52,250 bases of DNA, from contig JAGCNO010000010.1 in assembly GCA_017645905.1 (NCBI GenBank), positions 1 to 52,250 of the forward strand. Direction: 5' to 3'. The translations under genes and the position numbers were made by a program. The notes under the pieces are model-generated. The model was not told the origin of the DNA. It was given only the letters and a program-made list of their open reading frames with translations, and did not search any database. Positions 23,799 through 32,655 of this stretch are shown piece by piece (within the stretch, counting starts at the first letter, position 1; each line of letters starts with the position of its first letter). The DNA is from Prevotella sp. GTDB lineage: Bacteria > Bacteroidota > Bacteroidia > Bacteroidales > Bacteroidaceae.

Positions 23799-24063
23799 TT
23801 CGTTTTCGCAGTCTTGGATTCAGGTTTCGGTGATTACGAACAATGTCGACAGGACAGCCGGTTTTTTGCTCAAGGAATTCCTTGGCATCCATAAGCAGAA
23901 AAGGGTTTGGTGTACGGGTTTCGACAAAGACATCCACATCACTTCCTTCCCGGTGCTCGCCTCTGGCTGCTGAACCAAACAGTCGGAGCGAAATGATGCC
24001 ATAATCGTGCTGCAGTGTCTCACCGCAACCCTTAATGATGTCAATATAATGTTCCTTACTCAT
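23770..24063 (-). CDS. mntA: MntA-like nucleotidyltransferase antitoxin
   Basis: 97 residues with the minimal nucleotidyltransferase motif: LRLFGSAARGEHREGSDVDVFVE (G-S then D-x-D), followed by PVDIV with the third acidic residue. In characterised pairs MntA-type proteins add AMP to the HepT toxin on the tyrosine of RX4HXY and so switch it off (type VII toxin-antitoxin). Overlaps hepT, with its own promoter at 24083-24113. Confidence 0.9.
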   Translation of the reverse strand: MSKEHYIDIIKGCGETLQHDYGIISLRLFGSAARGEHREGSDVDVFVETRTPNPFLLMDAKEFLEQKTGCPVDIVRNHRNLNPRLRKRIERDGVTIF

Positions 24064-24082
24064 TGCCTTTTGTTTTTCGGTG

Positions 24083-24113
24083 CAAAATTAGCTGATTTCT
24101 CTGACAGTTCCAA
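24083..24113 (-). promoter_or_regulatory. Promoter of the mntA-hepT operon
   Basis: Minus strand TTG (24111-24113), 20 bp, TAATTTTG (24083-24090), 20 bp before the mntA start. Confidence 0.75.
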
Positions 24114-24167
24114 ATAAATCAGTATTATTTTATCAGCTTATCCATTTTCCTGGATTATCAAGAAGGC

Positions 24168-25940
24168 TCATTCCTTCATGATCTTCCTGCCGTCAACAAT
24201 CATCACGTCGTGGTGAACGTCGTCAGCATTGACTTTCCTTCCCTGCAAGTCAAAGGCCTGCCCAGAGGTCGGGGATTGCAAATCCCCTCCAGCAGGGGCA
24301 GAGGCAGGAGCATTGATGGCCGTAGGAGCCAAGCACTTCAGCTGGATATAGTCGATGTCGGGCATCCAGTTGGTAGGGTTCGAGAGACGTATCACGTTGC
24401 GTCCCTTCTCCAAACTGATGTTGAGGGTACGAGTGGCCACCTTCTGCCATCCGCCGGAGTTTACGCTGAGGGTCTTCACCTTCTTACCGTTTACACTGAC
24501 GGTGATGTTGCGGTTCTCGCCACTGATGTAGCCAATGGTGAGTTCATACTCGCCGCCCTCCGAGCTATATACATCGCGCCATTGCAAGTCGTTCTGCTCG
24601 CTGTAGCCCAGCCAGCCGGCCTTGAGCCCTGCCGAGCAGAAAGAGGCATACTCGTAGATGCCTGTCTGCTCCGTCTGATTGTTCTTCAGTTCCTGGTAGT
24701 CGCTGATGTAGGCGGTCTCAGCCTCATAGCGGGTGCGCTCCAGCCGCTGCCCGGCCTCGGCTACATAGATGCGGGTGCCGTGGGCAGGCACGTTCACCTC
24801 ATACTGTCCGGTAAACTCGCCCAGGTCTTTCTTCAGGAATACATCCCGCAGGCTGACCGTTCCGCCAAGGTCCAGATCGGCAAAACTGACTTGCACCTTC
24901 TTCGAGGCATCGGTACTGTTGTAGACGGCAAAGGCACGCTTCGCGCCGCCCAGCGTCTCGATGTCCTTCACCAGGATGTAGCACTCGTTCGTGAGCTTGG
25001 CAATGTAGGCCTGCAGACAAAGCGGGTCTTGGTTCAAAGCCACGAGTTCCGTGTTCTTCAGCAGGTTGAGCGTAGTAGTCTTGATGTTGCTCATGTCGCA
25101 GCCGATGAGCAGCGGCGAGGCCATGATACACCACATGCCGAAGTGGGTCTTGTCCTCCTCGGTAGACATTGACCGCCCCACCTCGAGCATGTCCATATCG
25201 TTGTAGTGGCCGTCGTAGCAGTAGGCGCTCATGTAGAGGTTCTCGGCCAGGATGCCCTTCACCGAGCCCCAAGAGTTGTTGATGTCGTGGGTGGTGCGCC
25301 AGGAGAAGGCCACGTCGTGTACCCACGTGCCGGGATAGTTCCATCGGCAGACGTTCATGCGCACGTCCGTTCGTCCTGTCCTTTGGATGGCTTCGCTGAT
25401 GGCTGTATAGCGCTCCTGCGGGTCGAGGGCCAGGCGCTGGGAGTTCTGCGGGGCATCGCCGCCACAGAAGTCGACCTTCACGAAGTCGAAGCCACACTCG
25501 TTGAAGTAGAAATTGGCGTCACGGTCGTCGTAGTTGTAGAATCCCACGTTTACGCTCTGTGTGTCGCCATTGTAATAGTTGCCGCAGGTATTGGCTCCCG
25601 CATCGCTGTAGATGCCGGCCTTCAGTCCCTTCGAGTGGATGTAGTCGGCCACGGGCTTCAGTCCGTTGGGGAAGCGCGTCTTGTGAATGAGCAACTCGCC
25701 CGTCTCGGTATTGCGGCCACCGAAGAATCCGTCGTCGATGTTGATGTGGTCGAAGCCAACGTCCTTCAGGCCCTTCGACACCATCGCATCGGCCTGTCGC
25801 TTAATAAGACTTTCGTTGATGTTCACTCCGTAGGTGTTCCAGGAGCTCCAGCCCATCGTGGGACCGTTTTGCGCTGCTGCGGGGCAGAAGGACAGAAAAG
25901 CCAGCGTCCCGGAAAGCATGAGAGAATGTAGTTTTGTCAT
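24168..25940 (-). CDS. GH27 alpha-galactosidase with C-terminal CBM
   Basis: 590 residues with a signal peptide (LMLSGTLAFLSFCPAAAQ). The GH27 barrel begins PTMGWSSWNTYGVNI and has GLKDVGFDHINIDDGFF, KAGIYSDAGANTCG, nucleophile Asp in FVKVDFCGG (~155) and acid/base region YNDMDMLEVG (~248-257). The usual form of the last is WNDPDMLEVG, so Pro is replaced by Met. Then the C-terminal barrel-associated beta domain, a CBM6/35-like module (~400-550: RYEAETAYISDY .. NWMPDIDYIQLKCL) and a short sorting-like tail (AFDLQGRKVN). It removes alpha-galactose from galactomannan or similar side chains. Confidence 0.92.
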   Translation of the reverse strand: MTKLHSLMLSGTLAFLSFCPAAAQNGPTMGWSSWNTYGVNINESLIKRQADAMVSKGLKDVGFDHINIDDGFFGGRNTETGELLIHKTRFPNGLKPVADYIHSKGLKAGIYSDAGANTCGNYYNGDTQSVNVGFYNYDDRDANFYFNECGFDFVKVDFCGGDAPQNSQRLALDPQERYTAISEAIQRTGRTDVRMNVCRWNYPGTWVHDVAFSWRTTHDINNSWGSVKGILAENLYMSAYCYDGHYNDMDMLEVGRSMSTEEDKTHFGMWCIMASPLLIGCDMSNIKTTTLNLLKNTELVALNQDPLCLQAYIAKLTNECYILVKDIETLGGAKRAFAVYNSTDASKKVQVSFADLDLGGTVSLRDVFLKKDLGEFTGQYEVNVPAHGTRIYVAEAGQRLERTRYEAETAYISDYQELKNNQTEQTGIYEYASFCSAGLKAGWLGYSEQNDLQWRDVYSSEGGEYELTIGYISGENRNITVSVNGKKVKTLSVNSGGWQKVATRTLNISLEKGRNVIRLSNPTNWMPDIDYIQLKCLAPTAINAPASAPAGGDLQSPTSGQAFDLQGRKVNADDVHHDVMIVDGRKIMKE

Positions 25941-25975
25941 CGTTCAACAGTTCTTTTAATTGTTTCTTTAGGCTG

Positions 25976-25983
25976 CAAAGTTA
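25976..25983 (-). promoter_or_regulatory. -7 element of the GH27 gene
   Basis: Minus strand TAACTTTG 36 bp before the start codon. No clear -33 TTG. Confidence 0.5.
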
Positions 25984-26080
25984 CGACTTTTCTCTTAAAC
26001 TGCCTAATTTTCCCATCACCAATTTTGTCCATTCATCATTTTTTTGAGCATTTTGTCAGAAACCACGCTCAAGCTTTAAG

Positions 26081-26190
26081 CCGTTCTTTCCGATTGAAAG
26101 AACCGTTCTTTCCATTCGAATAAGCCGTTCTTTCCATTTGAATAAGCCGTTCTTTCAATGAGAAAGAACCGTTCTTTCTAAAAAAGCGGA
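26081..26190. repeat. 22-bp phased tandem array A2 (five units)
   Basis: CCGTTCTTTC begins at 26081, 26103, 26125, 26147 and 26169, an exact 22-bp period; spacer text between varies (CGATTGAAAGAA, CATTCGAATAAG, CATTTGAATAAG, AATGAGAAAGAA). GAAAGAACCGTTCTTTC (26096-26112) is a near-perfect 17-bp palindrome. It lies in the 391-bp divergent gap between the GH27 and GH9 genes. Confidence 0.9.
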
Positions 26191-26213
26191 ATTTGACAAG
26201 CGTGATTCCCCAC
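26186..26213. repeat. Single arm of the GACAAGC hairpin family
   Basis: GCGGAATTTGACAAGCGTG followed by ATTCCCCAC matches one arm of the hairpin at 4052-4123; the opposing arm is absent here. Confidence 0.7.
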
Positions 26214-26302
26214 ATCACACCGTTATCCAAGTTACGCAAAAAAAGCAACGCTTTGCGCAACAATTACATAATAAGTTGAGTTATTATTACAATATAAAGA
26301 TG

Positions 26303-26310
26303 TAACTTTG
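26303..26310 (+). promoter_or_regulatory. -7 element of the GH9 gene
   Basis: TAACTTTG 21 bp before the ATG at 26332; the nearest TTG (26276) is at a long 24-bp spacing. Confidence 0.55.
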
Positions 26311-26331
26311 CAAGGTAAACAATCATAGACC

Positions 26332-28842
26332 ATGAAACGATTATTACTACTATTAACGGCAAGCATTGCAACAGCGGTGCAGGCCCAGGATTTGCGGCTC
26401 AACGAGCTGGAGTATTTCGAACGTCAAGGCGTAAACGTGCTGGTGTTTAGCAACAGTTTCAACGGCGGATTCAATGACGAGAAGAACTCGGGCATCGAGA
26501 TTATCCACCACGGCGTACGAACGGTTCAAGGCGGAGCCATTCGCTTGAACAACACGCCGGAGCAGTGGGACCTCGTTCCGACGATGACAAACCGCACGGT
26601 AGACACCGCAACGGGAACCATCACCGTCGATTTGCGCTACACGAAGGAAGCACTGGGCGGCGAGGCGAAGGGCATTATTGAGAACTTCGACAGCCGCGTG
26701 GTGGTGACGGCAAAGGGCAAGGCCGTCGAGATTGCAGTCTGGTTGGACAAACCCGTGCCAGAAGCGCTGGCAGGCGAGGCTGGACTGAACATCGAGTTCC
26801 TGCCGTCGCAGTACTGGCTGAAGACGTACACGATGGACGGACGGCTCGGACGGCTGCCGCGATACGCCACAAGCCTCACAACGACAAGACCCAACGAGGA
26901 GAAGCCCCGGCAGTTCAAGGGATTCCGTACCTACGACGACCGCGGCACGGGACGCTTCGTAGACCCGCTGCCCATTGAAACCGGCCATCGGCTGAGCATG
27001 GCCACCGACGACCCGTCGCGACTGGTGACGATTACAAGTGACGACACCGAGCTGCAGCTCTACGACGGGCGTATGCTGGCACAGAACGGATGGTTCGTCG
27101 TCCGTAGCATTCTGCCAAAAGGCAAGACGGGCAAGGTCGTCGCCTGGACCGTCGAGCCGCACGCCATCCCAAACTGGATACGCGAGCCGAACATCGGCTT
27201 CTCCCAAGTGGGCTACACGCCTGAACAGCCGAAGGTGGCTGTCATCGAACTGGACAAGAACGACACCCCGCAACAAACGGCAACGCTGATGCGCCTCAAC
27301 CCCGACGGCACGACGACTGCTGCTTACACTGGCTCCATCAAATCTTGGGGACCCTACTTTAAATATAATTATGTGAAGTTCGACTTCTCCAGCGTCCGCG
27401 AGCCCGGCGTCTACTTCATCCAGTACGGCGCGACGCGGACAAACGATTTCCTCATCGACGAGCACGTCTACGACAAGATTACTGACGCTACGACCGACGT
27501 CTGGGTACCCATCCACATGAACCACATGTACGTCACCGAGGGCTACCGCACGTGGCACGGCGAGCCGTTCAAGGAGGGCTACCTCCAGGCACCCGAGAGC
27601 GACCACTTCGACCTGCACCGACAGGGCAAGGAGACCGAGACGAAGTACAAGCCGCTGGAGCTTATCCCCGGACTCAACGTGGGCGGATTCTTCGATGCCG
27701 GCGACTTCGACATCGAGACCGGCTCGAACATCAACGTCGTGCAGAACTTCATCCGCACCTGGGAGCTGTTCCACCCGCAGCGCGACGAGACCTTCGTCAG
27801 CCAGGAGCAGCGCTACGTGGAGCTGCACCGCCCCGACGGCAAGCCCGACATCATGCAGTTCATAGAGCACGGCGTGCTCAACCTCGTGACGCAGGCCGAG
27901 CAGATAGGCCACATGGCCTCGACGCTCTCCAACTCCATCCTCGACAACTACCACCACCTGGGCGACGCCGCCAGCATCACCGACGGCCTGCACTACGACC
28001 CGTCGCTCAAGCCCTACGAGGTATCGGCTGACGGCAAGAGCAGCGGCACACCCGACGACATGTGGGCCTTCACGACCCGCAACCCGCGTCTTGACCTCCA
28101 GGCTGCCGGGGTCTTCACCAGCGCCGCCCGTGTGCTGAAGGGTTATAACGACGCCCTGGCCGACCGGGCCCAGAAACAGGCCGACCGTCTTCGCAAAGAA
28201 GCCGAAGAACTTCTGGCCAAGCGCCGTGGACAGCGCGACCAACAGGCCGAGGCTGACTACGACTGGCTGACCGGCACGGGCGACGGCAACTACCGTAACG
28301 TGGCGCGAAACCTGCAGACCATGCTCGACAGCATTCCCATGAAGGATGCCGGCTACAAGGAGAAGCTGCGGCCTGCCGTCAAGCAGTACCTCGAATACAT
28401 CCGCTCCTTCGACACGCAGAACCCATACGGTGTGCCCATCGGCCTCGGCAACTGGGCTGGCGTCAATGCCGTGCTCAACTTCGGCATCACCGTCAACTAT
28501 GCCCACATCTACTTCCCCGACATCGTCCCGAAGGCGGAGGTCTACCGCGTCGCCAACTGGCTCTACGGCTGCCATCCCTATCACAACTATTCGTTCGTCG
28601 CCGTCGTCGGAGCCGCCCGTCCCAAGCAGGTGTTCTACGGCAACAACCGCGCCGACTTCTCCTTCATACCCGGCAACGTGGCCCCCGGCCTGCTCTTCCG
28701 AAAGCCCGACCACTTTGAGAACTACGACGACTGGCCCTTCCTCTGGGGACAGAACGAAGGTACCATCGCCGGCAATACCCAGTACGTCATCTTCGGCTCC
28801 TCGTTGAAGAACATCGTCGGCTGCGCAGCAGATGAAAAATAA
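26332..28842 (+). CDS. GH9 glycoside hydrolase (endoglucanase/glucosidase type)
   Basis: 836 residues with a signal peptide (LLLLLTASIATAVQAQ). The first ~285 residues form a beta-rich N-terminal region of unknown role. A CelD-type Ig-like domain follows (~286-385: IGFSQVGYTPEQPKVAVIE .. GVYFIQYG), then the GH9 barrel with VGGFFDAGDFD (catalytic Asp pair, ~454-461) and the final GQNEGTIAGNTQYV carrying the acid Glu (~808). GH9 enzymes invert beta-1,4-glucan or xyloglucan bonds. A charged helical insert (~600-650: RAQKQADRLRKEAEELLAKRRGQRDQ) is unusual. First gene of a carbohydrate cluster running to 36147; base composition is very GC-rich. Confidence 0.9.
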   Translation: MKRLLLLLTASIATAVQAQDLRLNELEYFERQGVNVLVFSNSFNGGFNDEKNSGIEIIHHGVRTVQGGAIRLNNTPEQWDLVPTMTNRTVDTATGTITVDLRYTKEALGGEAKGIIENFDSRVVVTAKGKAVEIAVWLDKPVPEALAGEAGLNIEFLPSQYWLKTYTMDGRLGRLPRYATSLTTTRPNEEKPRQFKGFRTYDDRGTGRFVDPLPIETGHRLSMATDDPSRLVTITSDDTELQLYDGRMLAQNGWFVVRSILPKGKTGKVVAWTVEPHAIPNWIREPNIGFSQVGYTPEQPKVAVIELDKNDTPQQTATLMRLNPDGTTTAAYTGSIKSWGPYFKYNYVKFDFSSVREPGVYFIQYGATRTNDFLIDEHVYDKITDATTDVWVPIHMNHMYVTEGYRTWHGEPFKEGYLQAPESDHFDLHRQGKETETKYKPLELIPGLNVGGFFDAGDFDIETGSNINVVQNFIRTWELFHPQRDETFVSQEQRYVELHRPDGKPDIMQFIEHGVLNLVTQAEQIGHMASTLSNSILDNYHHLGDAASITDGLHYDPSLKPYEVSADGKSSGTPDDMWAFTTRNPRLDLQAAGVFTSAARVLKGYNDALADRAQKQADRLRKEAEELLAKRRGQRDQQAEADYDWLTGTGDGNYRNVARNLQTMLDSIPMKDAGYKEKLRPAVKQYLEYIRSFDTQNPYGVPIGLGNWAGVNAVLNFGITVNYAHIYFPDIVPKAEVYRVANWLYGCHPYHNYSFVAVVGAARPKQVFYGNNRADFSFIPGNVAPGLLFRKPDHFENYDDWPFLWGQNEGTIAGNTQYVIFGSSLKNIVGCAADEK

Positions 28843-28879
28843 ATCGGCCGAAGTTGTGCACGGTTTGCAGAAAAATGAT

Positions 28880-28887
28880 TATCTTTG
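28880..28887 (+). promoter_or_regulatory. -7 element upstream of the nitroreductase gene
   Basis: TATCTTTG with upstream TTG (28854-28856) at a long 23-bp distance. Confidence 0.5.
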
Positions 28888-28903
28888 CAGGCAGATTGTG
28901 TAA

Positions 28904-28951
28904 CCAAACGACCAATCCCCCAAACGACCAAACGACCAACCCCCAAAACGA
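28904..28951 (+). repeat. 8-nt tandem repeat leader (six units)
   Basis: CCAAACGA, CCAATCCC, CCAAACGA, CCAAACGA, CCAACCCC, CAAAACGA, then CCAAACA and the ATG at 28959. The leader of the nitroreductase gene is thus a simple repeat. Confidence 0.85.
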
Positions 28952-28958
28952 CCAAACA

Positions 28959-29561
28959 ATGAAAAGAATCGTCATTCTCACCGCCCTTGCCGCGCTGATG
29001 GTGCTGCCGGGCTATTCACAGACCACGTCGCCCTCGTTCGACGAAGTATTAACCACACGTCGCAGCATCCGCAACTACGACGCCACGAAGAAAATCTCCG
29101 AAGGAGAGGTCCGACAGCTGTTGGAGGCTGTGCAGGAGGCACCGTCGTGGGCCAACCAGCAGCCGACGAAGTACTACGTCGCCATCTCGCCCGAGAAACT
29201 CGCCGCCGTGCAGGACCTCGTAGGCGGTAACAAGCCTCGCATACAGAACGCTCCTGTGCTAATCCTTTCCACCTTCGAGAAGAGTAAGAGCGGATTCTTC
29301 CAAGGCAGACCGGCAAACGATGCCGGAGAATTCTGGGGTGCCTACGACAACGGACTCTCCAACTGCTACCTCGTCCTGAAGGCACGTGCCATGGGCTTCG
29401 ACACCCTCATCATGGGCATGCGCGATGCCGACAAGCTGCGCGAGCTGTTCGCCATTCCAGAGAACGAGCAGGTGATGGCCGTCATTGCTCTCGGCTACCG
29501 CGCTGCCGAGCCCGTGCAGCCACGCCACCGGCCCTTTGACGACGTAGTGAAGTTCTTCTAA
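28959..29561 (+). CDS. Exported nitroreductase-family protein
   Basis: 200 residues. After a signal peptide (VILTALAALMVLPGYS) comes a compact nitroreductase fold: FDEVLTTRRSIRNYD (FMN-binding RRS), LLEAVQEAPSWANQQP, WGAYDNGLSNCYLVLKARAMGFDTLIMG and AVIALGYRA. Such enzymes use FMN and NAD(P)H and are normally cytoplasmic, so an export signal is odd; the start cannot easily be moved downstream because the fold begins at ~residue 26. Between GH9 and the triple GH43, with its stop inside the next leader repeat. Confidence 0.85.
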   Translation: MKRIVILTALAALMVLPGYSQTTSPSFDEVLTTRRSIRNYDATKKISEGEVRQLLEAVQEAPSWANQQPTKYYVAISPEKLAAVQDLVGGNKPRIQNAPVLILSTFEKSKSGFFQGRPANDAGEFWGAYDNGLSNCYLVLKARAMGFDTLIMGMRDADKLRELFAIPENEQVMAVIALGYRAAEPVQPRHRPFDDVVKFF

Positions 29562-29602
29562 CAATAAACAATTAACAATAAACAGTAAACAATAAACTAT
29601 CA
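29561..29602 (+). repeat. 7-nt tandem repeat between nitroreductase and GH43 genes
   Basis: ACAATAA, ACAATTA, ACAATAA, ACAGTAA, ACAATAA, ACTATCA: six 7-nt steps that begin at the last base of the stop codon and end 5 bp before ATG 29608. Confidence 0.85.
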
Positions 29603-29607
29603 AGGAC

Positions 29608-32600
29608 ATGAAGAAGCTGGTCACTATCTGTCTGTTGGCCACCGTATGCGTGCTCACCGTCATGGCACAGCGGGACTTCCGCGTGCGGAAGAATGTACCA
29701 ACGGACTCCATCCGCCTGAGCGACCCGGCGATACTGGCCGACAAGGCGTCGCAGATGTACTACATGACCGGCACCGGCGGTATGATGTGGCGCAGCACAG
29801 ACCTAAAGCTGTGGGAAGGCCCGTTCCGCGTGACGGAGTTTGAGGCTGACTCATGGATGGGACCTCGCCCTATGATATGGGCCGCCGAACCACATACAAC
29901 GGGCGATGGCTGGTACTACTATTTCGCGACGTTCACAAATCAGGCAGTAAAGATTGACACCGTCCGGGGAAACGTCATCGAGCGACGCGCCTCGCAGGTG
30001 CTTCGTGCCGACAATCCCATGGGTCCCTACCGCGCCTTTGGCGATGCCACCTATCTGCCCGCAGACCGTCCCACGCTCGACGGCACATACTGGAAAGACA
30101 AGGATGGGAAGCCCTACATGGTGTTCTGCGGCGAATGGCTGCAGAACTGGAACGGCACGATAGAGAAGATTGAGCTGAAGCCCGACCTCAGCGGTACCGT
30201 AGGCGAACCTAAAATCCTCTTCCGAGCCAGCGACTCGCCCTGGAGCCGCGAGAAGGACGAGCAAGGCAACATCACATGGAACAAAGTCACCGACGGACCA
30301 TGGCTCTTCCGCACTGCCACCGGACGTCTCGGCATGCTCTGGACTTCGTGGGTCTACGATGTCTACACCCAGGGCGTGGCCTACAGCGAGAGCGGCACCC
30401 TCGACGGCCCATGGGTACAGGAGCCCGAGCCCATCACGCCTCCCGGCTACGGACACTCTATGCTCTTCCAGCGCTTCGACGGACAGTGGATGATGTCTGT
30501 ACACCACCACTCGAAGGATGCCCGTGGCCGCACCGTCCGCATTCCCCACTTCTTTGAAGTAGACCTGAGCGGCGACAAGCTCGTGGTGAAGCTTCCTGAA
30601 AAAAAGAAGACCGCGCTCGCCGAGAAGGATATGGGCGCCTACCTTTTTGCTTACTTCAGCGACCCGACACACTCGTTGTTCTTGGCCGTGAGCTACGACG
30701 GCTACACGTTTACGCCTGTGAACAATGGCCTGCCCATCATCAGCGGCGACAGCATCGCCGAGCAGCATGGCATACGTGACCCGCATATCTATCGGGCACC
30801 GAACGGGAAGTTCTACATTGCCATGACCGACCTCCACATCTTCGGCAAGCAGAAAGGCATCCGCACCACGCAATGGGAGCGACCCGAGAGATTCGGATGG
30901 GGCAATAACCGCGGGCTGGTGCTCATGGCCTCGGACGACCTCATTCACTGGACACACCACGTGGCCCGCATCGACAAACTATTCCCTGAGAAGTTTGGCG
31001 AGATAGGCTGTGCCTGGGCGCCGCAGACCATCTGGGACCCACAGGTGGGCAAGCCGATGGTCTACTTCACCATCCGTCAGCAGGCCGGAGGCAGGACGAA
31101 ACTTTACTACAGCTATGCCGACGAGGCATTTACTACTTTAGAGACTGAGCCGCAATTGCTCTTCGAATATCCCGACACGACGATTCAGGTACTCGATGCA
31201 GATATCTGCCCAATGCCCGACGGGCGTTACTTCATGTCTTACGTGTCACAGGAGAACCCTGGCGGCATCAAGTACATGATCAGCGACCGCATCAACCACT
31301 TCGACGACTACCACACCGAGCAGATAGACGCAGAGCGGAGCGCCTGCGAGGCACCCAACGTGTGGAAACGCATCGGCCAAGACAAGTGGGTGTTGATGTA
31401 TGACATCTACAGTATACGTCCCCACAACTTCGGCTTCGTAGAGACCTCCGACTTCAAGACGTTTACACCGCTCGGTCACTTTAACGAGGGTGTGATGAAG
31501 TTACAGAACTTCGTATCGCCGAAGCACGGAAGTGTGATTCACATTACGAAAGACGAGGCGAAACGATTAGAGAACTACTGGAACGAGCAACAGAAGAAAC
31601 CCAAGACCATCCGCAGCGGCGAGCTGTGGCGCGATGACGGTGGTCGCCACATCAACGCCCACGGCGGCGGAGTACTGAAATACGGCGATACGTACTATTG
31701 GTTCGGTGAACATAAAAGCGAGCGGACAAGCAATGCGCTAGTCGGCGTGATGTGTTATGCCTCTAAAGATTTGGTGAACTGGCGTAACTGCGGCGTGGCG
31801 CTTTCCGTCAGCGATGAGCGCGGCCACGACATTGAGCGTGGTTGTATCCTCGAACGGCCTAAGGTCATCTACAATGCTGCGACGAAGAAGTTCTGCATGT
31901 GGTTCCATCTGGAGCTGAAGGGGCAGGGCTACAATGCCGCACGTTTCGGCGTTGCCGTGGCCGACCGCCCTGAGGGTCCTTACAAGTTCCTCTATTCGCA
32001 GAGAGCCAATGCGGAGACGTGGCCCGTGGAATTCGACGCCGCCGCGATAGCCATTGCCGACACCTTGAAGGCTGCCAACTATAAGGACTGGACACCTGCC
32101 TGGCGTAAGGCCGTGGATCAGGGCCTCATCGTGAAGCGCGACTTCGGCACCGGGCAGATGTCACGCGACATGACGCTCTTCGTCGATGACGACGGCAAGG
32201 CCTACCATATCTTCTCCTCCGAGGAGAACCTGACACTCCACATAGCCGAACTGACCGACGACTATCTGCACCACACCGGACGCTATACCCGCGTGGCACC
32301 CGCCGGCCACAACGAGGCGCCAGCCATCTTCAAACGCGACGGAACCTACTGGATGATTACCAGCGGTTGTACCGGCTGGGAACCCAACGAGGCCCGCATG
32401 TTCTCAGCACCCAGCATCTGGGGACCGTGGACACAGCATCCAAACCCCTGCCGAGGGCCAAAGGCTGAGATTACCTTCGGTGGGCAAAGTACTTTTATCC
32501 TCCCCATTGATGGCCAGTATATTTTCATGGCCGACATCTGGCGGCCCCGCCATCCCATTGACGCCCGATACATCTGGCTACCCATTGAGTTCGAGGACGG

Positions 32601-32652
32601 CAAGCCCGTTGTTCGCTGGCAAGACAAATGGTCACCTAATCTTATCCCTTGA
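29608..32652 (+). CDS. Triple GH43-type beta-propeller enzyme
   Basis: 1014 residues with signal peptide (LVTICLLATVCVLTVMAQ). Three five-bladed propeller domains in tandem: domain 1 (~25-330: RLSDPAILADKASQMYYMTG .. VTDGPWLFRTATGRL), domain 2 (~341-640: HGIRDPHIYRAPNGKFYIAMTD .. DADICPMPDGRYFMSY .. CEAPNVWKRIG), and domain 3 (~660-1010: INAHGGGVLKYGDTYYWFGEHK .. SRDMTLFVDDDGKAYHIFSS .. NEAPAIFKRDGTYWMITSG). Domain 3 resembles GH43 galactan exo-beta-1,3-galactosidases; domains 1 and 2 resemble arabinosidase/xylosidase types. Each has an Asp base and a likely Glu acid. Points to arabinogalactan or complex hemicellulose. Leader is a 7-nt repeat; the next gene starts 3 bp after its stop. Confidence 0.88.
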   Translation: MKKLVTICLLATVCVLTVMAQRDFRVRKNVPTDSIRLSDPAILADKASQMYYMTGTGGMMWRSTDLKLWEGPFRVTEFEADSWMGPRPMIWAAEPHTTGDGWYYYFATFTNQAVKIDTVRGNVIERRASQVLRADNPMGPYRAFGDATYLPADRPTLDGTYWKDKDGKPYMVFCGEWLQNWNGTIEKIELKPDLSGTVGEPKILFRASDSPWSREKDEQGNITWNKVTDGPWLFRTATGRLGMLWTSWVYDVYTQGVAYSESGTLDGPWVQEPEPITPPGYGHSMLFQRFDGQWMMSVHHHSKDARGRTVRIPHFFEVDLSGDKLVVKLPEKKKTALAEKDMGAYLFAYFSDPTHSLFLAVSYDGYTFTPVNNGLPIISGDSIAEQHGIRDPHIYRAPNGKFYIAMTDLHIFGKQKGIRTTQWERPERFGWGNNRGLVLMASDDLIHWTHHVARIDKLFPEKFGEIGCAWAPQTIWDPQVGKPMVYFTIRQQAGGRTKLYYSYADEAFTTLETEPQLLFEYPDTTIQVLDADICPMPDGRYFMSYVSQENPGGIKYMISDRINHFDDYHTEQIDAERSACEAPNVWKRIGQDKWVLMYDIYSIRPHNFGFVETSDFKTFTPLGHFNEGVMKLQNFVSPKHGSVIHITKDEAKRLENYWNEQQKKPKTIRSGELWRDDGGRHINAHGGGVLKYGDTYYWFGEHKSERTSNALVGVMCYASKDLVNWRNCGVALSVSDERGHDIERGCILERPKVIYNAATKKFCMWFHLELKGQGYNAARFGVAVADRPEGPYKFLYSQRANAETWPVEFDAAAIAIADTLKAANYKDWTPAWRKAVDQGLIVKRDFGTGQMSRDMTLFVDDDGKAYHIFSSEENLTLHIAELTDDYLHHTGRYTRVAPAGHNEAPAIFKRDGTYWMITSGCTGWEPNEARMFSAPSIWGPWTQHPNPCRGPKAEITFGGQSTFILPIDGQYIFMADIWRPRHPIDARYIWLPIEFEDGKPVVRWQDKWSPNLIP

Positions 32653-32655
32653 ATT

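Noticed and set aside
24273-24303. GGGGATTGCAAATCCCC hairpin in the GH27 3' end as a regulatory site
   Set aside because: Inside coding sequence, in frame, and similar to common REP-like sequence; no evidence for a regulatory role.
26353-28713. 786-codon open frame on the minus strand opposite the GH9 gene
   Set aside because: It is the shadow of a very GC-rich coding strand; no start signals, signal peptide or known motifs, and the GH9 reading has full catalytic motifs.
29851-30960. Long minus-strand frame opposite the GH43 gene
   Set aside because: Antisense shadow of high-GC coding DNA; composition is Val/Ala/His rich with no recognisable domain.
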